From: Microvirga pudoricolor
GTDB taxonomy: Bacteria; Pseudomonadota; Alphaproteobacteria; Rhizobiales; Beijerinckiaceae
NCBI RefSeq assembly: GCF_016892705.1
Contig: NZ_JAFEMB010000009.1
Span: 62,001-126,000, forward strand
DNA: 64,000 nucleotides
Direction of reading: 5' to 3'
The position numbers were made by a program, and so were the translations under genes. The stretch's first letter is position 1. The number at the start of each line of letters is the position of its first letter. Positions 42,600 through 50,116 of this stretch are shown here, one piece after another. Under the pieces are notes generated by a model. The model was not told the DNA's origin, did no database searches, and worked only from the letters and a program-made list of their open reading frames with translations.

Positions 42600-43124
42600 G
42601 TGGAAGACGCTTTCTTGAACGAGATCGCCGCCCTTCTCGAGCCGCAGATTCCCGGCCTCAGGCGCTATGCCTGGGCCCTGCTGCGCGACGACGAGGCAGC
42701 GGACGATCTCGTTCAGGACACCCTGGAACGGGCCATCGGCCACTGGACCCAGAGACGCCGCGAAGGCGACCTTCGGGCTTGGCTCTTCACCATCCAGCGC
42801 AACCTCTTTCTCAACGGAGAGCGGCGGCGCAGGCGGCGCGGCCCGCATGTGGGTGTGGAGAGCCTGGAGACACTGCCGTCCACCGAGTCCCGCCCGGACG
42901 AGTCGTCCGAGCTGCGCGACGTTCTCGCCGGGCTCGAGGCGCTGCCCGAGGAACAGCGCTCGGTCCTGCTGCTCGTGGCTGTGGAGGATTTCTCCTACGA
43001 GCAAGCGGCCAGAGCCCTCGATCTCCCGATCGGGACGGTCATGTCCCGGCTGAGCCGGGCCCGGGAGAGGATGCGGCAGTTCATGGAGAATGGACGGAGG
43101 ACCGTCCTGAGGAGAGTGAAGTGA
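42600..43124 (+). CDS. ECF sigma factor
   Basis: The 174-residue protein starts with GTG 42600. Region 2 (RRYAWALLRDDEAADDLVQDTLERA) and region 4 (LPEEQRSVLLLVAVEDFSYEQAARALDLPIGTVMSRLSRARERM) are present and the usual linker separates them. It directs RNA polymerase to a small regulon. The stop overlaps the anti-sigma start (GTGA), so the two are translationally coupled. Confidence 0.92.
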   Translation: MEDAFLNEIAALLEPQIPGLRRYAWALLRDDEAADDLVQDTLERAIGHWTQRRREGDLRAWLFTIQRNLFLNGERRRRRRGPHVGVESLETLPSTESRPDESSELRDVLAGLEALPEEQRSVLLLVAVEDFSYEQAARALDLPIGTVMSRLSRARERMRQFMENGRRTVLRRVK

Positions 43125-43948
43125 CGGAGGAGCGCCCCATCGGGCCGCCTATCGGCGAAGACGATCTGCAGGCCTATGTGGACGGCCGGCTTCCGCCCAC
43201 GCGCCTGGAGGCCGTGGAGGTCTATCTTGCCGCGCACCCGGCCGCCGAGGCACAGGCGCAGGCCGAAATCGAACAGCGCAACCTGCTCCGCGCCCGTCTG
43301 GCCTTCAAGGCTCAGGAGCCGATACCCTCCCGCCTGAGGGTCGCCAACATCTTGGCCGAGCATAGCCGGGAGCCGCGTCTCCCGTGGGCGTCCATCGCGG
43401 CGGCCGTGGCATGGCTGGCGATCGGGATCGGCGTGGGAGCGGGGGGAATGGCCTGGTACGGCCATCTCGGGGCATCCCCAACCCCGGTCGCTCAATTGGC
43501 GGCATCCGATGCGATTACGGCCTACCGGACCTATGTGGGCGAGCGACTTCATGCCGTTGAGGTTCCGGCCGAGCAGGAAGCCCATCTCGTGCAATGGCTC
43601 TCGCGCCGGGTCGGCAAACCGCTCCTGGCTCCCAATCTGACGGCCGAAGGATTCCGGCTCATGGGCGGGCGGCTATTGCCGGCGGGGGATGAGCCCGCCG
43701 CTTTGTTCATGTACGATGACGGGCGTGGCAACCGCCTGACGCTCTATGCCCGCTCGGGCGGGGCTGGCGAGACCACGTCATTCCGCTTCGAGAACCAGGA
43801 CGGCGTGTCAGCGTTCTCCTGGATCGACAACGGTCTGTCCTATGTGGTCACCGGGCGGGTGGACCGCGAGAGGCTTCTCGCGGTGGCGGAGGCTGCTTAC
43901 CGTCAGTTCGAGGCGCAGCCCCAGCCGCCCGCCGGGGGCAAGCTCTAA
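43121..43948 (+). CDS. Membrane anti-sigma factor
   Basis: The 275-residue protein starts with GTG 43121, overlapping the sigma stop. Its N-terminal cytoplasmic part (DDLQAYVDGRLPPTRLEAVEVYLAAHP) is the usual anti-sigma segment. There is no zinc-binding His-Cys-Cys set, so it is not a ZAS type. A single membrane segment (about residues 85-112) is followed by a 160-residue periplasmic domain that could sense the signal. It ends near the aldo-keto reductase. Confidence 0.88.
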   Translation: MTEERPIGPPIGEDDLQAYVDGRLPPTRLEAVEVYLAAHPAAEAQAQAEIEQRNLLRARLAFKAQEPIPSRLRVANILAEHSREPRLPWASIAAAVAWLAIGIGVGAGGMAWYGHLGASPTPVAQLAASDAITAYRTYVGERLHAVEVPAEQEAHLVQWLSRRVGKPLLAPNLTAEGFRLMGGRLLPAGDEPAALFMYDDGRGNRLTLYARSGGAGETTSFRFENQDGVSAFSWIDNGLSYVVTGRVDRERLLAVAEAAYRQFEAQPQPPAGGKL

Positions 43949-43951
43949 AAC

Positions 43952-44779
43952 TCAGTTCAGTGTTTCAGGATCAGGGCCGACGCGACCGTTCTTATCGTCG
44001 AGTTCGGCGATCAGCGCGATGTCCTCCGGCTCGAGCCTGAAATCGAGGACGTCGAAGTTCTCCCGGATCCGGCCTGGGGTGACGGATTTCGGGATCACGA
44101 CCAGCCCGCTGTCCAGGTGCCACCGAAGGATGACCTGAGCGACCGACTTGCCGTATTTGCGCGCCAGCGTGGTCAGGGGGCCGCTGTCGAACAACTGGCC
44201 ACGACCAAGCGGGCTCCAGGATTCAGTCAGGATACCGTGCTCCGCGTGGAAATCGCGCAGGGCTTTCTGTTGGAAGCGCGGATGCAGCTCGACCTGGTTG
44301 AGCACCGGCTTTTCTCCGGTCTCGTCGAACAGGCGCTCCAGGTTGGAGATGGTGAAGTTCGACACGCCGATGGATTTTACCCGTCCGTCCTGCTTGAGCT
44401 TCTGGAACGCGCGCCACGTCTCCACGTAAGCGTCCTTCTGCGGGCAGGGCCAATGGATGAGGTAGAGGTCGATGCTCTCGAGGCCAAGCTTGCGCAGGCT
44501 CTCGTCGAATGCCCGCAAGGTCTCGTCATAGCCTTGGTCGGCGTTCCAGAGCTTCGTGGTGATGAACAATTCCTCGCGGGGCACGTCCGTTTGCCGGATG
44601 GCCGCGCCGACACCCTCTTCGTTGCCGTAGATGGCGGCCGTGTCGATGGAGCGGTAGCCGACGCGAAGGGCCTCGCTGACGACGGCCGCAGCCTCATCGT
44701 TCGGCACTTGCCACACGCCGAAGCCCAATTGCGGGATGGCTTTGCCATCGTGGAAGGGGAGGGTGGGGGAAGCCATCAT
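43952..44779 (-). CDS. Aldo/keto reductase
   Basis: The 275-residue protein has the complete catalytic tetrad: Asp46, Tyr51, Lys76 and His109 in GYRSIDTAAIYGNEEGVG, FITTKLWN and YLIHWP. The cofactor segment PKSVTPGRIRENFDVLDF favours NADPH. It reduces aldehydes or ketones in the cytoplasm, probably the AKR5 (2,5-diketo-gluconate reductase-like) group. It is convergent with the anti-sigma gene, with three bases between the stops. Confidence 0.93.
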   Translation of the reverse strand: MMASPTLPFHDGKAIPQLGFGVWQVPNDEAAAVVSEALRVGYRSIDTAAIYGNEEGVGAAIRQTDVPREELFITTKLWNADQGYDETLRAFDESLRKLGLESIDLYLIHWPCPQKDAYVETWRAFQKLKQDGRVKSIGVSNFTISNLERLFDETGEKPVLNQVELHPRFQQKALRDFHAEHGILTESWSPLGRGQLFDSGPLTTLARKYGKSVAQVILRWHLDSGLVVIPKSVTPGRIRENFDVLDFRLEPEDIALIAELDDKNGRVGPDPETLN

Positions 44780-44964
44780 GGGAAGATCCTGTCGCATGGG
44801 GGTGCCGGGAGGCCGGCGAAGGGCGAGCACGGATTTAGGGCCTCGCGGGCCTCTGTCCAACCCTCCGGGGGACATGGGTCTCTCCACTTCCGCGCAGGTC
44901 TGCCATGTCCCGCAAGGGAAAAGCCGGACACGTGGCCCAGCTCCCTGGCGCTGAGACGAACAGC

Positions 44965-45990
44965 CTATTTCGGTGCGGATTTCACCTCGGCGTCCCATTT
45001 CTTCAGCAGGCGGGTCCGCTCCGCCACCGACCCATATTTCGGCGTGTCGTAGCTGATCAGCTTCATCTCGCCGAGCTTCGGCGCGTCGGGCGAAATCGGG
45101 GCGCTTTTGTTGGATGGAATGGAGTAGATCTTGAGGTCGGCGCCCACGAGTTTTTGGGCGTCGGCGGAGAGCGCCCAATCGACGAACTGTTTGGCTCCCT
45201 CCGTGTTCTTGCCGCCTTTCACGATCGACATCGAGCCGGTCTCGTAGCCGGTGCCCTCGCAGGGCGCCACGGTCTTCACGGGCGCCCCTTCGGCGATCAT
45301 CGTGATCATGTCGTGCATGAACGCGATGCCGATGGCGGTTTCTCCCAGGGCCGTCGCCTTCACGGGCGCAGCGCCCGACTTTGTGTATTGGTTGATGTTC
45401 TTGTGTAGGCCCCTCATGTACTCGAACGCCTTGTCCTCACCCATGAGCTGGACCAGCGTCGCGAGGAAAACATAGGCCGTTCCCGACGAGTTCGGATCCG
45501 AGACCTGCACCTCGTCCCGGTATTTCGGGTCCAGCAGGTCGGCCCAGCATTTCGGTTCCGGCAGGCCCCGGCTCTGGAGAACCTTGGTATTGTACCCAAG
45601 ACCGAGGGCGCCGAGGTAGGTACCCGTTGCCTTGTAACCGGACTGCTCGGCGAAGCGCTGAGCCCAATCGTACAGTTCTGGCAGCTTGGGTGACTTGTAC
45701 TCGACGGTCAGCCCCTCTTCCGCGGCCTGGATATGGGAATCCCCCGGGCCGCCCCACCACACATCCGCGCGAGGGATCGAGGCCTCGGCACGGATCTGCG
45801 CGAGCGTCTCGCCCGTGCTCTTGCGCACCATGGTGACCTTCTGGCCGGTGGCCTTTTCGAAGGCTGATACGCCTACGCGGCACTGCTCCTCGAGGATCGA
45901 GCAATAGATCGTCAGCGGTGCCTGGGCCTGCGCTGCGATGGGCAGAGCATGAGCCGCAATCGCGAGCCCCAGAAGCGCAGTCAAGCGCAT
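44965..45990 (-). CDS. Periplasmic ABC substrate-binding protein, iron(III)/phosphonate type
   Basis: The 341-residue precursor has a signal peptide (MRLTALLGLAIAAHALPIAAQAQ). The mature part begins PLTIYCSILEEQCRVGVSAFEKATG, with the segment RADVWWGGPGDSHIQAAEEG and KYRDEVQVSDPNSSGTAYVFLA, as in Fbp-type iron(III) or 2-aminoethylphosphonate-binding proteins. No permease or ATPase gene is adjacent on either side, so its transporter is elsewhere or missing. Confidence 0.88.
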   Translation of the reverse strand: MRLTALLGLAIAAHALPIAAQAQAPLTIYCSILEEQCRVGVSAFEKATGQKVTMVRKSTGETLAQIRAEASIPRADVWWGGPGDSHIQAAEEGLTVEYKSPKLPELYDWAQRFAEQSGYKATGTYLGALGLGYNTKVLQSRGLPEPKCWADLLDPKYRDEVQVSDPNSSGTAYVFLATLVQLMGEDKAFEYMRGLHKNINQYTKSGAAPVKATALGETAIGIAFMHDMITMIAEGAPVKTVAPCEGTGYETGSMSIVKGGKNTEGAKQFVDWALSADAQKLVGADLKIYSIPSNKSAPISPDAPKLGEMKLISYDTPKYGSVAERTRLLKKWDAEVKSAPK

Positions 45991-46169
45991 GGTGTCTTCC
46001 TCCCTGGTGGTAATCCGCCTTCTATCGAAGCGGGATCATATCGGTTGTGAGATCAAGAAGATTAGCCGGCTCCTTGTCAATCCACCTTCCGACCCATGGA
46101 CGGGTGGCGGGAACGAAGTCCCGAGAGACCACGTTCCTCAAGCCCGATCATCCCTGGAAGGATTCTCAA

Positions 46170-47249
46170 GTGAGCGCCCCCGAACCCCGTAAGGGCATGC
46201 CCGATCCGACCTTGAGCGAGTCGGAGTTCCGTGCCCGCTTCTTGAGCCAGTTCCAGGATCCGGCTTTCGAATCCCTGAAGGAGGAGCTGTATCGCATCTC
46301 AACAGCGGCCTGGGATGGGTACAGCCATCATCGCAAGAGCCCTCGCACACGCAAGGCCGGGCCGGGTTTCGCCGATCCCGACTACGACCTCGCCGTCGAC
46401 TGGATCGCCGCGCATGAGGCCATTCGAAAAGCCCAGGAGCGACACGAGGACAAGGCCTCTCCCAACAGCGTTCTCCTGATCAATGGATCGGCCCGCAACG
46501 AGCATACTTGTCCGGGCGAGATGTCGAAGAGCTACCGCCTCGTGCAGATCGCCAAGGCTGCTCTGTCCGAACAGGGTGATGTCGAGGTCGAAGTTCTCGA
46601 CCTTAGCCGGCTGACGGCTGAATACGGGCGTGAGATCCACCCGTGCAAGTCCTGCTTCTCGACCTCCGCAGCGCTTTGTCATTGGCCGTGTTCCTGCTAC
46701 CCGAACTATTCGCTCGGACAGACTCACGATTGGATGAACGACATCTATCCGCTATGGGTGCGCGCGCACGGCATCATGATCGTGACGCCGGTCAACTGGT
46801 ACCAGGCCACGTCACTGCTGAAGCTCATGATTGACCGCCTCGTGTGCGCCGACGGCGGCAATCCCGACCCGACGAGCACGCAAGGCAAGAAGGCGCAACT
46901 CGCAAAAGAGCTTGAGCTTGCAGGTTGGCCTTACCCGCGGCACCTTTCGGGCCGTCAATTCGCGGTCGTGACACACGGCGATTCTGCTGGCGCCGAATCT
47001 CTCAGGCGCAATCTCGTCGACTGGCTGCAGGATATGGAGCTCGAATCCGCCGGCGACCTGGCGGAGGTTGATCGCTACATCGGTTATTGGAAGCCGTATG
47101 CGACGAGCCACGAGGAACTCGATGCCGACAAGGCCGTGCAGGAAGAGGTCGCCAACGCCGCTCGAACCTTGCGCGAGGCCGTGATCGCCAAGCGGTCCGG
47201 TCGCATGACATCGGCCGGATCGAATCTCCGCGAGCTTCGCCAGAAATAA
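46170..47249 (+). CDS. Flavodoxin-fold NAD(P)H-dependent oxidoreductase
   Basis: GTG 46170 (GGAAGG eight bases upstream) gives 359 residues. The fold starts late: SVLLINGSARNEHTCPGEMSK at about residue 105 is the FMN-binding loop of NAD(P)H-dependent FMN reductases, followed by CKSCFSTSAALCHWPCSC, a cysteine-rich stretch typical of iron-sulfur flavoproteins, and GIMIVTPVNWYQATSLLKLMIDRL. The 100-residue N-terminal extension and C-terminal helical tail are additional. It may be redox-active or regulated by its Cys cluster. The substrate is unknown. Confidence 0.8.
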   Translation: MSAPEPRKGMPDPTLSESEFRARFLSQFQDPAFESLKEELYRISTAAWDGYSHHRKSPRTRKAGPGFADPDYDLAVDWIAAHEAIRKAQERHEDKASPNSVLLINGSARNEHTCPGEMSKSYRLVQIAKAALSEQGDVEVEVLDLSRLTAEYGREIHPCKSCFSTSAALCHWPCSCYPNYSLGQTHDWMNDIYPLWVRAHGIMIVTPVNWYQATSLLKLMIDRLVCADGGNPDPTSTQGKKAQLAKELELAGWPYPRHLSGRQFAVVTHGDSAGAESLRRNLVDWLQDMELESAGDLAEVDRYIGYWKPYATSHEELDADKAVQEEVANAARTLREAVIAKRSGRMTSAGSNLRELRQK

Positions 47250-47251
47250 AT

Positions 47252-47273
47252 AGGCCGGGCACCGACCCGGCCT
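47252..47273. terminator. Terminator between the flavodoxin-fold gene and metQ
   Basis: Arms AGGCCGGG (47252-47259) and CCCGGCCT (47266-47273) with a six-base loop lie between convergent genes. On the minus strand ATTTATTT follows. Confidence 0.7.
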
Positions 47274-47295
47274 GTTCGTTCTCCACTAGGAGAAC

Positions 47296-48081
47296 TTACC
47301 AGCTCGTGAGGACCGCGCCCTTGAACTTCTCATCCACGAACTTCTTCACCTCGGGCGTGTGATAGGCCTCGACGAAGGTCTTGACCCACGGCTTGTCCTT
47401 ATCCTCGGCGCGCACCGCGATAATGTTCACGTAGGGACCTTTGGGATTCTCGCGTGTGAGGGCGTCCTTGACAGGATCGAGGCCGGCCTGGGTGGCATAG
47501 TTGGTGTTGATGATCGCAGCGTCCACGTCGTCCAGCACGCGAGGCGCCTGGGCAGCATCGATTTCGGTGATCTTGATCTTCTTCGGGTTATCGGTGATGT
47601 CGAGAACGGTCGGCTTGAAGCCCACGCCGTCCTTCAGCTTGAGGACGCCTTTGTCCTGCAGGAGCAGGAGCGCGCGGCCGCCATTCGTCGGATCGTTCGG
47701 AATCGCGATATTCGCGCCGGCGGGCAGTGCTTCGAAGCTCTTGACCTTCTTCGAATAGATCCCGATCGGGAAGTTGACGGTCTCGGCCACCTTCTCGATC
47801 TTGAACTTCCGGTCGGCCTTCTGGTTGTCGAGATATGGCGTATGCTGGAAGGAATTGGCCTCGAGCTCGCCGTCGGCCAGAGCCGTGTTCGGCACGACGT
47901 AATCGGAAAACTCGATAATCTTGATATCGAGGCCTTTCTGGGCCGCGATCGGCTTGACCGCTTCGAGGATCTGCGCGTGAGGCCCGGGTGTCACGCCAAC
48001 GCGGATCGTCTGCGTCTGAGCGAGTGCCGGCAGGGACGCCAACGATAGGACGGCCGCGACGGTAAGCTTTTTCAACGACAT
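47296..48081 (-). CDS. metQ: Methionine ABC transporter substrate-binding protein (NlpA/MetQ)
   Basis: The 261-residue precursor has a signal peptide (MSLKKLTVAAVLSLASLPALAQ). The mature part (IRVGVTPGPHAQILEAVKPIAAQ, then FSDYVVPNTALADGELEANSFQHTPYL) matches NlpA/MetQ. A lipobox Cys is not seen after the signal, so it may be a soluble periplasmic form. It completes the leftward metNIQ operon. Methionine and its analogues are the usual ligands. Confidence 0.94.
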   Translation of the reverse strand: MSLKKLTVAAVLSLASLPALAQTQTIRVGVTPGPHAQILEAVKPIAAQKGLDIKIIEFSDYVVPNTALADGELEANSFQHTPYLDNQKADRKFKIEKVAETVNFPIGIYSKKVKSFEALPAGANIAIPNDPTNGGRALLLLQDKGVLKLKDGVGFKPTVLDITDNPKKIKITEIDAAQAPRVLDDVDAAIINTNYATQAGLDPVKDALTRENPKGPYVNIIAVRAEDKDKPWVKTFVEAYHTPEVKKFVDEKFKGAVLTSW

Positions 48082-48107
48082 GAGCTACTCCTTGAAATGA
48101 ACCTGAC

Positions 48108-48773
48108 TTAGGCGTGACGGATGCGCTTGTTGAGATGACGGGCCAACCGGTCGCCGACGCTCTGAACAAGCTGCACCAGAACGATGAGGACGACGACGAC
48201 GGCGAGCATCATCTCTGGCATGAAGCGCTGGTAACCGTACCGGATGCCGAGATCGCCAAGACCGCCTCCGCCGACTGCGCCCACCATCGCCGAGAAACCG
48301 ATGAGCGACACCACGGCCAGGGTCAGGCCGAGCACGATGCCGGGAAGTGCTTCGGGAATGAGAACTTTCGTGACGATCTGGAGCGGACTTGCACCGAAGG
48401 CCCGTGCGGCTTCGATCAAGCCTTGATCGACCTCGCGAATCGCGGCCTCGATGAGACGCGCGATGAACGGGATTGCCGCGATGGTGAGCGGCACGATGGC
48501 CGCGTTGGTGCCGATCGATGTGCCGGCGATCAGGCGCGTGAACGGGATGATGGCCACGACTAGGATGATGAACGGCGTCGAACGGGTCGCGTTGACGATC
48601 ACGCCAAGGACCCGGTTCACCCAGGGGGCCGCATACAGTTCGCCCTTGCCGCTGGTGGCCAGGTAAACGCCCAGCGGCAGGCCGAAGAGCGTTGCGATTC
48701 CGGCCGAGATCGCAACCATCAGAAGGGTCTCGCCGGTGGCGCCGGCGATCAGGCGGATCATCTCAGGCGACAT
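48108..48773 (-). CDS. metI: Methionine ABC transporter permease
   Basis: The 221-residue protein has five or six membrane helices and the MetI loop EAARAFGASPLQIVTKVLIPEALPGIVLG, the inner-membrane permease site for MetN. Its start overlaps the metN stop by eleven bases. It forms the channel of the MetNIQ importer. Confidence 0.95.
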   Translation of the reverse strand: MSPEMIRLIAGATGETLLMVAISAGIATLFGLPLGVYLATSGKGELYAAPWVNRVLGVIVNATRSTPFIILVVAIIPFTRLIAGTSIGTNAAIVPLTIAAIPFIARLIEAAIREVDQGLIEAARAFGASPLQIVTKVLIPEALPGIVLGLTLAVVSLIGFSAMVGAVGGGGLGDLGIRYGYQRFMPEMMLAVVVVLIVLVQLVQSVGDRLARHLNKRIRHA

Positions 48774-49857
48774 GGCCGATCACCTCCGTGTCGAGCCCGC
48801 GGGCTTCGAGAAAGCCAAGAGTTGCTTCGAGGGCGTGTTCTGCGATCCCAACCACCAAGGTGCCGCATGGGCGGCCGGCGATCTCGTCGACGGAGCCCGC
48901 CAGAATATTGGCTTCGACGTTGAGGTCGCGGGCGAGGCGCGCCAGGACGGGGTCCGTGGCATGGGGGCCGCGAAAGCCGATCCGGACGACGGCCTGCCCA
49001 CCGGAAACCGGCGAGTCCAGAAGCCGGTTCGCCACATAGAGCGGTAGCGCGCGACCGGCTTCGTCCGCCAGAAAGGATCGCGTGATGTCGTGTTGCGGGC
49101 GCGTAAAAACGTCGAAAACATCGCCCTGCTCGACAATGCGTCCTGCCTCGATCACGGCGACTTCCTTCGCAATCGAGCGGATGACCGCCATTTCATGGGT
49201 AATCAGCAGGATGGTCAGTCCGAGCTCGCGATTGATGCGCGTGAGCAGGTCAAGGATCGAGCGGGTCGTTTCAGGGTCAAGGGCCGATGTCGCTTCGTCC
49301 GAGAGGAGAACCTTGGGCGAGGTCGCAAGGGCTCGTGCGATGCCGACGCGCTGCTTCTGGCCGCCCGACAGTTCGGACGGATAACGGTCCTTCTTGTCCG
49401 ACAGGCCCACGAGATCGAGCAACTCGGCAACGCGCTTCACAATCGCAGCTCGATCGAAGCCCGCAACCTCCAGAGGGAGGGCGATATTGTCGCCGGCGGT
49501 GCGGGAGGACAGCAGGTTGAAGTGTTGAAAGATCATGCCGATCGAGCGGCGGGCATGACGCAGGGCCGTTTCCGGCAGCGCCGCAATGTCCGATCCGTCC
49601 ACGATCACCCGGCCCGAGCTTGGACGATCCAATCCGTTGACGAGACGGATCAGTGTCGACTTGCCCGCGCCCGAGCGCCCGATGACACCCAAGACCGAGC
49701 CTTGAGGCACTGACAAATCGATACTTTCGAGAGCGGTGACGGGCTCGCCATGACGGCCCGGATAGACCTTGGACACGCCTTCCAGGCGCACGATGGATTC
49801 CACGGGCGCGAGGCGTTGGAACGATTGATCGCCGAGATATCCCAAGGGAGCGTTCAT
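48763..49857 (-). CDS. metN: Methionine ABC transporter ATP-binding protein
   Basis: The 364-residue protein has Walker A GRSGAGKST, signature LSGGQKQRV and Walker B VLLSDEATSALD, and then a C-terminal NIL domain (about residues 280-360) that in MetN binds methionine and inhibits transport. The order metN-metI-metQ is standard. A palindrome upstream may be an operator. Confidence 0.95.
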   Translation of the reverse strand: MNAPLGYLGDQSFQRLAPVESIVRLEGVSKVYPGRHGEPVTALESIDLSVPQGSVLGVIGRSGAGKSTLIRLVNGLDRPSSGRVIVDGSDIAALPETALRHARRSIGMIFQHFNLLSSRTAGDNIALPLEVAGFDRAAIVKRVAELLDLVGLSDKKDRYPSELSGGQKQRVGIARALATSPKVLLSDEATSALDPETTRSILDLLTRINRELGLTILLITHEMAVIRSIAKEVAVIEAGRIVEQGDVFDVFTRPQHDITRSFLADEAGRALPLYVANRLLDSPVSGGQAVVRIGFRGPHATDPVLARLARDLNVEANILAGSVDEIAGRPCGTLVVGIAEHALEATLGFLEARGLDTEVIGHVA

Positions 49858-49905
49858 AACGGTCTCATGTTGCAGTTGCGAACAAATGCGCCATTTCGTT
49901 CCTCA

Positions 49906-49925
49906 TGTCAACGGATTTGTCCGTT
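49906..49925 (-). promoter_or_regulatory. metNIQ promoter/operator candidate
   Basis: On the minus strand a perfect -35 TTGACA (plus-strand 49906-49911) overlaps by two bases a perfect palindrome AACGGA-TTTG-TCCGTT (49910-49925). The -10 region is weak. A repressor or activator site for methionine transport is likely. Confidence 0.5.
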
Positions 49926-50116
49926 ATAAAGAATATTCTGTTTTGTGGAACGATTTCTGGCTTCAGATTGGGCTGAATAGAAGTTTGCTCGAGGCAACGT
50001 GTCCGAATTGTAATGGGTCAGATAGGTCCTCGACCGCAAAAGCGCCATATGCTCGGTTGATCGGCTCGTGCTCCTCCGCTTAAACGGATCCTTCGCTACC
50101 TTTAAGGAATGTCTTC

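Noticed and set aside
49858..50116. Possible SAM riboswitch upstream of metNIQ
   Set aside because: I could not find the conserved core or paired stems of known SAM riboswitch classes. Only a short palindrome at the promoter is visible.
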